A DNA stretch of 64,000 nucleotides from Acinetobacter gyllenbergii CIP 110306 = MTCC 11365 (GCF_000413855.1 NZ_ATGG01000049.1:28931-92930), one strand, 5' to 3'; counted from the first letter of the stretch, positions 1-6,719 are shown. Notes: generated by a model from the sequence alone, not told the origin. A program made the numbers and translations.

Positions 1-1
1 C

Positions 2-24
2 AAAAAAACCCCTAACGGGGCTTT
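2..24 (-). terminator. intrinsic terminator of the repeat RNA
   Basis: The minus strand reads GCCCC, loop GTTA, GGGG and then seven T, a compact rho-independent terminator ending the small RNA. Confidence 0.65.
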
Positions 25-43
25 CTTGTGTAGAATAATCCAA

Positions 44-143
44 GGAGGTTAATACTATTTAATGTGGGGATGCCTCTACCGCCACTCATCCATTGAGGTT
101 GATGCTATTTAACAAGGGGATACCTCTACCGCCTTTCATCTAC
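44..143. repeat. two tandem diverged 50-bp repeats
   Basis: Units start near 44 and 94, exactly 50 bp apart. Shared blocks include GAGGTT, CTATTTAA, GGGGAT and CCTCTACCGCC; differences are mostly transitions. The repeats form the body of the small RNA. Confidence 0.8.
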
Positions 144-149
144 AAAATA

Positions 150-178
150 ATAATAACCCATATCAAAATTGCTTGCAA
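150..178 (-). promoter_or_regulatory. sigma-70 promoter of the repeat RNA
   Basis: Minus-strand -35 TTGCAA (178-173) and -10 TATTAT (155-150) are separated by 17 bases. This predicts a transcript starting near position 143, exactly at the first 50-nt repeat. Confidence 0.6.
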
Positions 179-238
179 GTAATTTTGATAAAAACCATGT
201 GACATCTGATTGTTTCAATTGTCTCCCCCTCTTCTCTG

Positions 239-494
239 TTAAGAAAGGTATGAATATTTATGAGCCAAATGTTTATTGGCAATTGCTATTGTCTCGGCAT
301 AAGGGAGCTCAGCACAAAGCCAAAATCGATATGTATTACCTTCAACAATATAGGATAGACGGTTATACGATATAGGATTGGCGGTTATACGATGATTGCT
401 TGGTAGCATCAATTTCGCTTGCTTCAAAATAGGTCCCTTCTCGGTCAGTCACAACCACACCGTCCAGATCACCACCAATACAAATATTCATCAT
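239..494 (-). pseudogene. small prophage protein gene frameshifted by a 22-bp duplication
   Basis: From ATG at 494 the reading frame gives a 43-residue peptide beginning MMNICIGGDLDG that stops at 363. A second frame continues from inside the same repeat as SYNRLSYIVEGNTYRFW and ends at 239. Both frames encode the same SYNR-xSYIV segment because 22 bp are duplicated in tandem (349-392). Removing one copy joins the frames into an uninterrupted 77-residue protein. Twenty-two is not a multiple of three, so the duplication itself breaks the gene. The product's function is unknown; the intact version looks like a small cytosolic phage protein. Confidence 0.7.
349..392. repeat. 22-bp tandem duplication
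   Basis: Two adjacent 22-bp units (349-370 and 371-392) both read TATAGGAT then two variable bases then GCGGTTATACGA or nearly so, differing at two positions. The duplication lies inside a small minus-strand gene and explains its frame break. Confidence 0.85.
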
Positions 495-576
495 AATTAT
501 CCGTTAAATTATGAATAACAGCTTAACACATAAAGTAAAAAGCCCTACCGAAGGAGGTATTTGAATAGAAATTACA

Positions 577-957
577 CTAATTTGGCACTAAGGCTTTTCT
601 ATCGCGTATTTGATAAATGAGTACACCAATTTGTAAAGCTACGAATAATCCAATATTTCTAAATAAATCAAATATAAAGTCTGAGCTTCCAAATGTTAAA
701 TCTGTCAAAAACATGAAAAATACCAATGTAGCATGCAGAATTAAGCTCTTTCTCCATTTAATATCAGAAGCTGTCGCAGTGTTTAAATAGCCTATTGTTA
801 CAGCACCAACAATCATAACTATTACGCCCAAAATCAAACCAAGTACTTCATATTGATTTGTAGTGAAGTAAAAAATGGATTTTACAATTCCTGCTAAAAT
901 GAAAAAACCAAAAAATGATCCAATTGAATTTCTTATATAGTAGTAATTGTTATCCAT
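577..957 (-). CDS. hypothetical membrane protein, about 126 aa
   Basis: The family is not recognised. The product has four hydrophobic stretches (about residues 10-28, 38-58, 70-86 and 100-116) separated by short polar loops, so it is probably an inner-membrane protein. The ATG at 957 is chosen because an AGGG motif lies six bases upstream; the GTG two codons earlier is worse placed. It sits in the accessory string downstream of the prophage late regulator and is therefore probably a cargo gene rather than a structural one. A superinfection-exclusion role is possible but nothing in the sequence proves it. Confidence 0.6.
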   Translation of the reverse strand: MDNNYYYIRNSIGSFFGFFILAGIVKSIFYFTTNQYEVLGLILGVIVMIVGAVTIGYLNTATASDIKWRKSLILHATLVFFMFLTDLTFGSSDFIFDLFRNIGLFVALQIGVLIYQIRDRKALVPN

Positions 958-1042
958 ACACACCCTAATAATATTGCAACATTAAAAAACCATATTTAAA
1001 TTTCATTTTTATATTTAAGCCTAAGCTTTATTTTAACTTTTT

Positions 1043-1081
1043 GTAAGCAGAAAAAAGCCCACCTTTCGATGAGCTTGTTTT
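1043..1081 (-). terminator. terminator after the DUF6953-like/DUF2158 gene pair
   Basis: The minus strand gives AGCTCA, a short loop and TGGGCT followed by TTTTTT just after the stop of the 1083-1349 gene. Confidence 0.5.
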
Positions 1082-1082
1082 T

Positions 1083-1349
1083 TTAACCTCTAGCCTCTCG
1101 GCCAGATTCATCTTCAGGAACCCTATAGCGCCAATAACGATCAGGCTTAACCCAAACTACGTTGTGCTCAGTTTGTTTTTTGAAGCCGCTATTTACATTC
1201 AGTTTTAAAACAAGATTACCTTCCGCATTTTCCTTAAGATATTGCGTTTGATCATTTTTAATCAGGTAATCAACTACATCTTCTTGATATAAACAACCAT
1301 CTTTCTCAAGATTGGTAAGCATCCATTGAATTACATCTTCAATTGACAA
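1083..1349 (-). CDS. DUF6953-like small protein
   Basis: The 88-residue product starts SIEDVIQWMLTNLEKDGCLYQEDVV and has a VVWVKPDRYWRYR motif near its C-terminus. The pattern (WML.. LYQEDVV..., late VVW...R.WR.R) matches my memory of the DUF6953 family of small bacterial and phage proteins; function unknown. The start is TTG at 1349, supported by GGGG six bases upstream, and it lies one base after the stop of the DUF2158 gene, implying translational coupling. No signal peptide or membrane segment is seen. Confidence 0.6.
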   Translation of the reverse strand: MSIEDVIQWMLTNLEKDGCLYQEDVVDYLIKNDQTQYLKENAEGNLVLKLNVNSGFKKQTEHNVVWVKPDRYWRYRVPEDESGREARG

Positions 1350-1350
1350 T

Positions 1351-1572
1351 CTATTCCCCTTGTTTCTTAACTAAGATTAAACTCACTTCTTGAAACTTCC
1401 CAGATTCTAGTTTTTTTCCAGCAAACCATTGGCATTCATATATTCCTGAAAATTGCGACTCACCATTTAAAGGTGTTGTTCTAATCCTTTTTAAAATAGT
1501 CATGTCAGGGCCTCCAGCATTCAATTTAACAATATCGCCAAGGTTATATTTTGCTACTCTTAACTCGCTCAT
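1351..1572 (-). CDS. DUF2158 family small protein
   Basis: This 73-residue protein has the features of DUF2158 (YodC-like) proteins: an N-terminal LGDIVKLNAGGPDMTI segment, a central YECQWFAGKKLE motif and a final SLILVKK. The family probably folds as a small beta barrel and has no established function; members are frequent on phages and plasmids. It is the first gene of a two-gene unit with the 88-residue gene that begins immediately after it. Confidence 0.75.
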   Translation of the reverse strand: MSELRVAKYNLGDIVKLNAGGPDMTILKRIRTTPLNGESQFSGIYECQWFAGKKLESGKFQEVSLILVKKQGE

Positions 1573-1647
1573 AATATTCTCATAAATTATTATAGAAATT
1601 ATTATTTTGGTACAAGTTATTAATTTTCAATCCATCTTTAAAAAAAA

Positions 1648-1690
1648 TTTAAAGCCCCGCCAATAACATATATGTCAGCGGGGCTTCATA
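1648..1690 (-). terminator. GC-rich hairpin terminator
   Basis: GCCCCGC and GCGGGGC pair around a 21-base loop, and on the minus strand the hairpin is followed by an interrupted T tract. It would end any transcript crossing the gap before the DUF2158 gene. Confidence 0.55.
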
Positions 1691-1834
1691 TGCCGTAATC
1701 CCTTCAGCAAATATTCATGTCAAAAATCGTCCTTGGTTCGGGGGGCACTACCCGTTAAATTAATGTTTTCATCTTCATTCTCCTGACTGATCGCTTATGC
1801 ATGTCAAAAGTACCTATGATAAATTTTTAGGTAA

Positions 1835-1858
1835 TAAAAAACCTCCCTAAGGAGGTCT
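1835..1858 (-). terminator. terminator after the 1867-2115 gene
   Basis: The minus strand reads ACCTCC, loop TTAG, GGAGGT and then TTTTT, placed directly after the stop codon of the preceding gene. Confidence 0.7.
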
Positions 1859-1866
1859 AGATTAGA

Positions 1867-2115
1867 TTACAATTTAGAAATCAACCTAACTTCTAAGCCA
1901 TTTCTAGAAAAAAATTGCTCATTTCTTCTTTTATAGACAACATCATAAAGTATTACCGAATTTATATAAATTGTACCAACTAATTGAGTATCGCTTTTTC
2001 TTTCCAACTTCCTCTCAACTTCCATAACAGCTGGATGTAATTGTTGACTGTCATCTTTTATTAAAACTGATTCATACCAAAATTTTTGGTAGATCACATT
2101 ATTGATTATTTTCAT
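1867..2115 (-). CDS. hypothetical prophage protein, 82 aa
   Basis: The family is not recognised. The 82-residue sequence is soluble, rich in charged residues and shows no signal peptide or membrane segment. It has its own terminator downstream (1835-1858), and a terminator lies before it (2206-2239), so it is probably transcribed alone. The ATG at 2115 has a GAGAG upstream at a reasonable distance. It belongs to the accessory part of the prophage between the late regulator and the structural genes expected beyond the left edge. Confidence 0.5.
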   Translation of the reverse strand: MKIINNVIYQKFWYESVLIKDDSQQLHPAVMEVERKLERKSDTQLVGTIYINSVILYDVVYKRRNEQFFSRNGLEVRLISKL

Positions 2116-2205
2116 TTGAAACTCTCTTATTACCTGAAAGCATCAAACTAACATTAATGGTTAAACTAAATCTCACTATCTGTTGACAGCACAAATTACA
2201 AGATC

Positions 2206-2239
2206 AGAAAAAAGCCCACCTTCAGGTGAGCTTTTTTCT
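2206..2239 (-). terminator. terminator after the micro-ORF pair
   Basis: Near-symmetric AAAAAAGC(C/T)CACCT and AGGTGAGCTTTTTT arms with a two-base loop form a strong hairpin with T tracts on both strands, immediately after the stop at 2241. Confidence 0.75.
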
Positions 2240-2240
2240 T

Positions 2241-2345
2241 TTATTTAGGTAATGTTACAGACTCTTCAATCTTCACAATAGGTGGAGTCTCTATATCAGG
2301 TGGCGTAGGTCTCGAAGGAGGCTGATTTGAATGGTTATTTGTCAT
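2241..2345 (-). CDS. proline-rich micro-protein B, 34 aa
   Basis: This frame encodes a 34-residue peptide beginning MTNNHSNQPPSRPTPPDIE. It shares the pattern RPTPPDI-x-TPP-V-I-E with the gene just upstream, so the two are paralogues. Its ATG overlaps the stop codon of that gene (ATGA), which implies translational coupling, and a strong terminator follows. No membrane segment or signal is present. The repeated PPD and TPP motifs suggest a short unstructured peptide that binds a partner. Function unknown. Confidence 0.55.
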   Translation of the reverse strand: MTNNHSNQPPSRPTPPDIETPPIVKIEESVTLPK

Positions 2346-2446
2346 TTCTTAATTACCTTATCCTTATCTAGACTTCTCTCAATCACAACTACTGGAGGAG
2401 TTGGTATGTCTGGCGGTGTCGGTCTATTGTAATATATTGAAGTCAT
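2342..2446 (-). CDS. proline-rich micro-protein A, 34 aa
   Basis: A 34-residue frame starts MTSIYYNRPTPPDIPTPP and ends with a basic tail (DKDKVIKK). It has the same length and the same RPTPPDI-x-TPP core as the following micro-gene and overlaps it by four bases. It lies nine bases after the stop of the 172-residue membrane protein, so the three form one operon. Conservation of the core between the two copies, despite different flanks, argues that both are translated. Function unknown. Confidence 0.55.
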   Translation of the reverse strand: MTSIYYNRPTPPDIPTPPVVVIERSLDKDKVIKK

Positions 2447-2455
2447 TATCATTCA

Positions 2456-2974
2456 TCATATTGAATCAATTATGATCAATATTACAGTTAAAATAAACAT
2501 AATTCCACAAAACTTTATTTCACTAAATGCTCTTTTTAGATAATCAACTTTAATTAGGCAACCCGCCTCGTATAAGTCTATTACTTCAACAATTTTTTTA
2601 GACAAATTGTAATACACATGAGAAATTTCATGCTCAACAAATAATTTTACAGTCTCAATACCTGTATCTAATTTTGCTACCGACTCCACTCTCAAAGCCT
2701 GAAACAAAAATCTTGCAATACTGCACAAAGAAAAAAAAGTTAAGACTATTAATACAACAATGAAGCAATACAATCCTCCTTTTGAAGAGTTATCAAAAAG
2801 ATATTGCTTAGAGAAAATGCTTAGAGCAGCAATAATCAGAGAAATGAAAGTTAAATATTTAGACGCTTTATTCTCCAAGCCAGCATAACGAGCCTTAATT
2901 AAGTCAAGTTGCTTAGTTTGATATTCAAATAATGCTTTATAACTATCTTTATCTAATTCATTGTTATTTGACAT
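2456..2974 (-). CDS. membrane protein with N-terminal coiled coil, 172 aa
   Basis: The N-terminal third (YKALFEYQTKQLDLIKARYA) is a charged amphipathic helix, followed by hydrophobic segments near residues 39-57 and 68-90 and a last one at 153-171. The arrangement resembles small helical membrane effectors such as SLATT-type proteins, but no diagnostic motif is present and that comparison is only structural. The start MSNNNELD (2974) is preferred over an upstream one because GAGGG lies nearby. It heads an operon with two proline-rich micro-proteins. A role in superinfection exclusion is an inference from location and topology. Confidence 0.6.
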   Translation of the reverse strand: MSNNNELDKDSYKALFEYQTKQLDLIKARYAGLENKASKYLTFISLIIAALSIFSKQYLFDNSSKGGLYCFIVVLIVLTFFSLCSIARFLFQALRVESVAKLDTGIETVKLFVEHEISHVYYNLSKKIVEVIDLYEAGCLIKVDYLKRAFSEIKFCGIMFILTVILIIIDSI

Positions 2975-3002
2975 AATAACATTCACCCTCAAGGGATAAA
3001 AC

Positions 3003-3026
3003 AAAAGCTCGCAAACGCGAGCTTTT
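3003..3026 (-). terminator. hairpin terminator
   Basis: AAAAGCTCGC and GCGAGCTTTT pair around a four-base loop. It can terminate the leftward transcript that ends with the 3103-3477 gene. Confidence 0.7.
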
Positions 3027-3102
3027 CATATTGGCGTTAAATAAAAATTCGCCAACGTAACACAAATATGCCATAACTTGTGTACACAATCAAGTACCTG
3101 CC

Positions 3103-3477
3103 CTATCTTTCACAATTATCTAGATTTAAATTATAAAATATTACTGTAATTTCTTTGGTTAAATAATCTAGAAATTGAAACTTTGCAGTTGGTTCAGGGG
3201 TCTCAACCAACCAAAAAGTATATTTTTCATCATCCAATGAATATTCAATCGTTTGATTGAAGAAGGATACACAACCAGCAAGCATCTTTAGATCATTCAA
3301 CTGAATTACACATTCAAATAAAAAATTTGCCTTTTCTAAAGGCTGATTAGCTTTATCAAAGTTAATTTTTGTGAGCTTGTAAATTGCATTACTAAAATCA
3401 TAAATAGCTTGATCAGGTGTAGATTTCATTTCGTTAATACCAATGTTCTTTATTGAGATAAAGATTAATACTTTCAT
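3103..3477 (-). CDS. hypothetical prophage protein, 108-124 aa
   Basis: The family is not recognised. The body from MKSTPDQAIYDF onwards is a soluble mostly helical protein with a central FFNQTIEYSLDDEKYTFWLVET stretch. Two starts are possible: ATG at 3477 (124 aa) and ATG at 3429 (108 aa). Neither has a strong ribosome-binding site, and the shorter one gives a more ordinary N-terminus. It lies 12 bases after the Q-like gene and is probably the last gene of that transcript, before the hairpin at 3003-3026. Confidence 0.5.
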   Translation of the reverse strand: MKVLIFISIKNIGINEMKSTPDQAIYDFSNAIYKLTKINFDKANQPLEKANFLFECVIQLNDLKMLAGCVSFFNQTIEYSLDDEKYTFWLVETPEPTAKFQFLDYLTKEITVIFYNLNLDNCER

Positions 3478-3489
3478 GAATAAATATGT

Positions 3490-3966
3490 TTATTTTTCAA
3501 GCAAATCAACTTTAAAATTCGGATAACGTCCTGAAATAAATGCTAACCCGCACTTCATATCTTGGCGAATCTGAATAGTTGATGTTTCAAAAATTTCAGC
3601 AGCCTTTCTTAACTTGGTATTATCTACACAAACACACCAGATAACATCAAGCCAAGCTTGTAATACATCACTTTCATGCTGCCTTAAATCTAACACTAAT
3701 TTTTGAAATGCACGTGCTTCATTATCATTTATGTCGCATAACATTCCTTTGTTAAAGAAAGGCTCCTGAAAGCTCTCATCTCGCAAATACTTTACAAGCA
3801 ATTCTTCTCTCTGTTTTTGGCTTAATTTCTTTTTAGGCAGAGATTTATAAAATTTCTGCTTTCTCTGTGTATCGCCATTAATCCATGCCCCAAATTGACG
3901 GAACCAGCCCTCTAGACTAAATCTCGACCAATCTGTTGTTTGCATAATAGTTAATTTTGCATTCAT
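3490..3966 (-). CDS. putative phage antitermination protein Q-like
   Basis: This 158-residue protein has an N-terminal W-S-R-F-S-L-E-G-W-F-R-Q-F-G-A-W motif, and its C-terminal half (LRKAAEIFETSTIQIRQDM followed by GLAFISGRYP) looks like a helix-turn-helix. This layout, and the position as last regulatory gene of the leftward early operon, fits the Q-type antiterminators that switch on late transcription. The ribosome-binding site AGAGG lies inside the end of the DUF1064 gene, so the two are coupled. The Q assignment rests on position and general pattern, not on a decisive motif. Confidence 0.45.
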   Translation of the reverse strand: MNAKLTIMQTTDWSRFSLEGWFRQFGAWINGDTQRKQKFYKSLPKKKLSQKQREELLVKYLRDESFQEPFFNKGMLCDINDNEARAFQKLVLDLRQHESDVLQAWLDVIWCVCVDNTKLRKAAEIFETSTIQIRQDMKCGLAFISGRYPNFKVDLLEK

Positions 3967-3969
3967 TGT

Positions 3970-4383
3970 TCATACCTCTTTAATATCAATGCCGTGAACC
4001 GTTTTCATTAAGTGTTTTTTAGTGCGATAACTTGGTAGCTTTCTGGTTGCAGCAGACTTCACATCCTCAACAATGTATGTACCTTCGCCATTGTAGTAAG
4101 TGAAATCCGCAAAGTATCTAACAGCTGGCTTTGCTCTCATTTCCCCTTCTAATTTAGTCTTAGGTGCTAGTTCAAATTTAGTGTGATGTTCTAGCCTGAT
4201 AATCTCCCCACGCTGCTGCATCGCTTTGAGCTCAATGTACCGTTTGTATTCTTTTTTGCTGTCAAAGGTCATACCGTCAAGCTCAACCTTCTGAGCATTG
4301 AACTTATTACGTTTAGCGACCTTAGGCTTATCACACTGTTTAAGAATTTCACGGCGGTACTGATCGATGCTCATTGAGCTCAT
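3970..4383 (-). CDS. DUF1064 family protein, nuclease-like fold
   Basis: The 137-residue protein contains the hallmarks of DUF1064: KFNAQKVELDGMTFDSKKEYKRY near residues 26-48, a YFADFTY strand near residue 89 and IVEDVKSA near residue 105. The family adopts a PD-(D/E)XK-like nuclease fold: E44 in the K-K-E-Y motif, D92 in ADF and E-D-V-K at 105-108 are candidate active-site residues. Phage members usually lie in the replication and recombination block and may process branched DNA. It overlaps the methylase gene by four bases (ATGA). Confidence 0.75.
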   Translation of the reverse strand: MSSMSIDQYRREILKQCDKPKVAKRNKFNAQKVELDGMTFDSKKEYKRYIELKAMQQRGEIIRLEHHTKFELAPKTKLEGEMRAKPAVRYFADFTYYNGEGTYIVEDVKSAATRKLPSYRTKKHLMKTVHGIDIKEV

Positions 4384-5213
4384 GCAAGTACCCCGAATAA
4401 GTCATGCCCCTGAGCAGCAGGATTAAGCCACAAACATTCTGTGCGTAGTGCAGTCCCACGACCAGCAGAAATGCGGGCGCTCATATCTAAACGTTTCCAA
4501 TCAACTAAGAATTCGTCATATAGATCGCTTGCATAACCTGAAAGCATTACCATTCCATTTAGGTTGACCATTGTTTCAAGTAATTCTTGATGATCTTGAT
4601 CACTCATTTCATGCCGATAGATCCGACCAGTTTGAGCACCGTCATAGCGGGTATCCATGACATATGGGGGATCTACATAGTGAAGAGTTGATTCTGAATC
4701 ATGATCTTTGAGCACTTGAACAGCAGGACGATTTTCAATTAATACACCACTTAAACGCTGCCCTATAAGGCTCAAGTGTTCAGGATAATTTACCCATAAT
4801 GATTGCGCTGTTCCGTATTGGCGCTTTGTATCTATACGGAAACCAGTTATGCCTTTTGTTGCACCAGCTGACCCAAATCCCATCTGTGCACGGATACAAA
4901 CACGGCGTGCACGTTCAACTTTATTTTCTGTTTGTTCCCAAGCATTTTCGAAATCTGCCCGGCTATAGGGAGTTAAAACCAATTGCTCAACAAGTTGCTC
5001 TCTCGAGTTAGAATCTCTTAACACTTCGAAAAGGTTTACGATATCGCCATCAAGATCATTGTAAACGTCTGCATATGAACGCGGTTTTTGGAGTAAAACA
5101 CCTGCCGCACCTCCAAATGCTTCTGTATAACAAACATGATTTGGCATATTAGAAATTATCCAATGTGCTAAACGAAATTTGCCTCCGTGGTACCGAATCA
5201 AAGGGTGTTTCAT
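4380..5213 (-). CDS. dam: DNA adenine N6-methyltransferase, Dam (D12) class
   Basis: The enzyme transfers a methyl group from S-adenosylmethionine to adenine N6 in double-stranded DNA. Visible motifs are the cofactor-binding FGGAAG (residues 33-38) and the catalytic DPPY (181-184), in the order typical of the D12/alpha class, and 277 residues is the normal length. The N-terminal PLIRYHGGK matches the family start. It overlaps both neighbours by four bases within the leftward early operon. Phage copies probably protect the incoming genome from host restriction or alter replication timing; the target site cannot be read from sequence. Confidence 0.85.
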   Translation of the reverse strand: MKHPLIRYHGGKFRLAHWIISNMPNHVCYTEAFGGAAGVLLQKPRSYADVYNDLDGDIVNLFEVLRDSNSREQLVEQLVLTPYSRADFENAWEQTENKVERARRVCIRAQMGFGSAGATKGITGFRIDTKRQYGTAQSLWVNYPEHLSLIGQRLSGVLIENRPAVQVLKDHDSESTLHYVDPPYVMDTRYDGAQTGRIYRHEMSDQDHQELLETMVNLNGMVMLSGYASDLYDEFLVDWKRLDMSARISAGRGTALRTECLWLNPAAQGHDLFGVLA

Positions 5214-6154
5214 GCCGCATTCCCCTTTTGCTCAAATCCAACTTGGGTTAAGTACTCAGCCCATTTTTGGATATTCCTCGGATCTTTCAGCATGGTTTCT
5301 AAACGCACTGCAAGCTGCTCGTGAGATTCATTACCTACGGCGTATTTCCCGAAATCTGGAATACGAGATAACTTCCCTGCTAAAAATTTGATTTGTTTTT
5401 CAGTGAGGTTGTTTTCAGATTTTGATTCCTGTTTCTTGCTTGGTTGAGCAGATCGATTCATGCGGTCGAGTTTTGCCTTTGCCTCAAGTAACCAGTTTGC
5501 AAAGTGGTAAATCATGAGTTCATCACACATAGATTTTTCAGCATTGAATTTCTCGAATGCTCTAAATTCACGATTGAACCAACTTGCTGAGATGATCTCA
5601 TTCGGATTGATCTCAGGATTTGCTTGAGCAATTTCATCACTCAATTTTTTTGAACAGAGCCAGTGTTTTTTATTTTTAGATTCTATTGATAGATTCTTTG
5701 ATAGATTCCGTGTACCAATATTGGTACTGTTTAATGGAAATGTTGGTACTCTTTCAGGGAAATGTTGGTACTGTTCCAATGTTGGTACTGTTTCAGAATT
5801 TAAGCCTTGCGTATCAATGCTTTCATCTTCTAAGTGTTCCATTGTTGGAACTGTTTGCTCACGACCTTGTACACCAATTAATCGGTACACAATTACTTGC
5901 TTAGTTCTGCCCTTTCTTTCGCCTGTATCAAAAATTACGCCGTCCAAAATCAGCTCTTCTAAAATCTTAAAAAGCGTCTTTTTATTGATTTGACAATCTT
6001 CTGCTAATCGACCAGTACTTGGATAACAACAATGCTGTTCATCTGCCCGGTCAGCCATAGATAACAAAACTAATTTCTTTAATGCTGGGGAAGATCCACC
6101 CTTCACTGCTGTGAATTGTTTTTTCCATGCCCAGACTGTTGCATCTAAACTCAT
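5210..6154 (-). CDS. phage replication initiator, O-like
   Basis: The 314-residue product has an N-terminal winged-helix region (residues about 15-95, with CYPSTGRLAEDCQINKKTL typical of phage O and DnaA-like helix-turn-helix domains). A linker containing repeated VPT(L/M/F) motifs follows (about 115-150), then a charged C-terminal domain. As in lambda O, the linker is encoded by iteron-like repeats, so the gene probably contains the origin it recognises. It would recruit host DnaB; no helicase or loader gene is recognisable in the operon. It overlaps both neighbours by four bases. Confidence 0.7.
   Translation of the reverse strand: MSLDATVWAWKKQFTAVKGGSSPALKKLVLLSMADRADEQHCCYPSTGRLAEDCQINKKTLFKILEELILDGVIFDTGERKGRTKQVIVYRLIGVQGREQTVPTMEHLEDESIDTQGLNSETVPTLEQYQHFPERVPTFPLNSTNIGTRNLSKNLSIESKNKKHWLCSKKLSDEIAQANPEINPNEIISASWFNREFRAFEKFNAEKSMCDELMIYHFANWLLEAKAKLDRMNRSAQPSKKQESKSENNLTEKQIKFLAGKLSRIPDFGKYAVGNESHEQLAVRLETMLKDPRNIQKWAEYLTQVGFEQKGNAA
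5711..5854. repeat. iteron cluster, probable phage replication origin
   Basis: Five copies of TTGGTACTGTT or one-mismatch variants start at 5720, 5742, 5764, 5781 and 5844; the first three are exactly 22 bp apart. A perfect 16-bp palindrome GTACCAATATTGGTAC (5711-5726) overlaps the first. The cluster lies inside the linker-coding part of the O-like gene, the same layout as the lambda origin. Confidence 0.65.
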
Positions 6155-6438
6155 GATTCACCAACCTTGGGTCTTACATATCCGCCCATGTACTCAATCT
6201 TTCGAGCGTTATACAAACTCGTTTCAATCTCTCCCGCCGTATGCAATGAAATACGGCCAAGGTGAGCAAGTTGTTGTCTAAACTCTTCACGGGTTATTGC
6301 CGCATTTTCTTCGGTGTATCCACGCCTACGGAGATTTGCTTTATTGCGTTCAAGCAATTTATTAAGAAGATCCAATGCAGGTTCATACCAAGATTGAATC
6401 GCTTGAATCTGCTTGTAATCTGGAAGTCTTGTATTCAT
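6151..6438 (-). CDS. hypothetical prophage protein, 95 aa
   Basis: The family is not recognised. The 95 residues are soluble and helical, with a basic central part (LLERNKANLRRRGYTEENA) and a tail GGYVRPKVGES. It overlaps its upstream and downstream neighbours by four bases each, so it is translated as part of the replication operon. Its place just before the O-like gene suggests a replication accessory role, but nothing in the sequence identifies one. Confidence 0.6.
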   Translation of the reverse strand: MNTRLPDYKQIQAIQSWYEPALDLLNKLLERNKANLRRRGYTEENAAITREEFRQQLAHLGRISLHTAGEIETSLYNARKIEYMGGYVRPKVGES

Positions 6439-6719
6439 GAAACCTCCGCTAATGCTTGTGCTGACTTGGTGATACGGCGTTGAGCTGATAATTCAGAAAC
6501 GGATGCATGGCGGATCTCATTGATCGCAAGAAAATATATGAATCCTGTTTTACATCCAAGTGGCTTGCACTTGATAAACTCGTCATATGAACCGTGCTCT
6601 TCTTCCACAACTTCAAATATGTTTGGAATTACTCCTTCGCAAACTGACACCACCATGTCCCCCACAACAAAGTCGCTGTTGTGGGTTGTTACTTCGTTTG
6701 TTATATTTATTTCATTCAT
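6435..6719 (-). CDS. hypothetical prophage protein, 94 aa
   Basis: The family is not recognised. The central segment (DFVVGDMVVSVCEGVIPNIFEVVEEE) looks like a small beta barrel of the kind found in phage accessory proteins such as DUF2158-like folds, followed by a helical tail. It starts the tightly overlapping part of the early operon (next gene overlaps by four bases) and lies 57 bases after the CII-like gene. Confidence 0.55.
   Translation of the reverse strand: MNEINITNEVTTHNSDFVVGDMVVSVCEGVIPNIFEVVEEEHGSYDEFIKCKPLGCKTGFIYFLAINEIRHASVSELSAQRRITKSAQALAEVS

Larger units (their letters stand above)
2..143 (-). ncRNA. small RNA made of two 50-nt repeats, possibly C4-like
   Basis: Read on the minus strand, a near-consensus sigma-70 promoter is followed by about 140 nt containing two diverged 50-nt repeats, then a short GC hairpin and a run of seven T (positions 2-8). 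No open reading frame of useful length fills it. Each repeat contains the conserved words GGCGGTAGAGG, ATCCCC, TTAAATAG and AACCTC, so GAGGT and ACCTC can pair within a unit. Promoter, repeats and terminator together make an independent small RNA likely. Prophages of Acinetobacter are known to carry RNAs resembling the C4 antisense RNA of phage P1; assignment to that family is my inference from context and was not tested. Confidence 0.6.
1573..1866. other. 294-bp gap with two terminator hairpins and no clear gene
   Basis: No ORF with a credible product is visible. The gap holds two GC-rich hairpins, listed separately. Between them, on the minus strand, is a six-codon reading frame (1772-1755, peptide MKTLI) with a well-spaced GGAG. 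That may be a leader peptide or chance. Confidence 0.5.

Noticed and set aside
169..375. Plus-strand 68-residue ORF
   Set aside because: It lies antisense to the frameshifted small gene and overlaps the promoter region of the repeat RNA; no ribosome-binding site or recognisable product.
5686..5993. Two plus-strand ORFs rich in VGTV and LVLFQ repeats
   Set aside because: They are reverse-strand readings of the iterons within the O-like gene.
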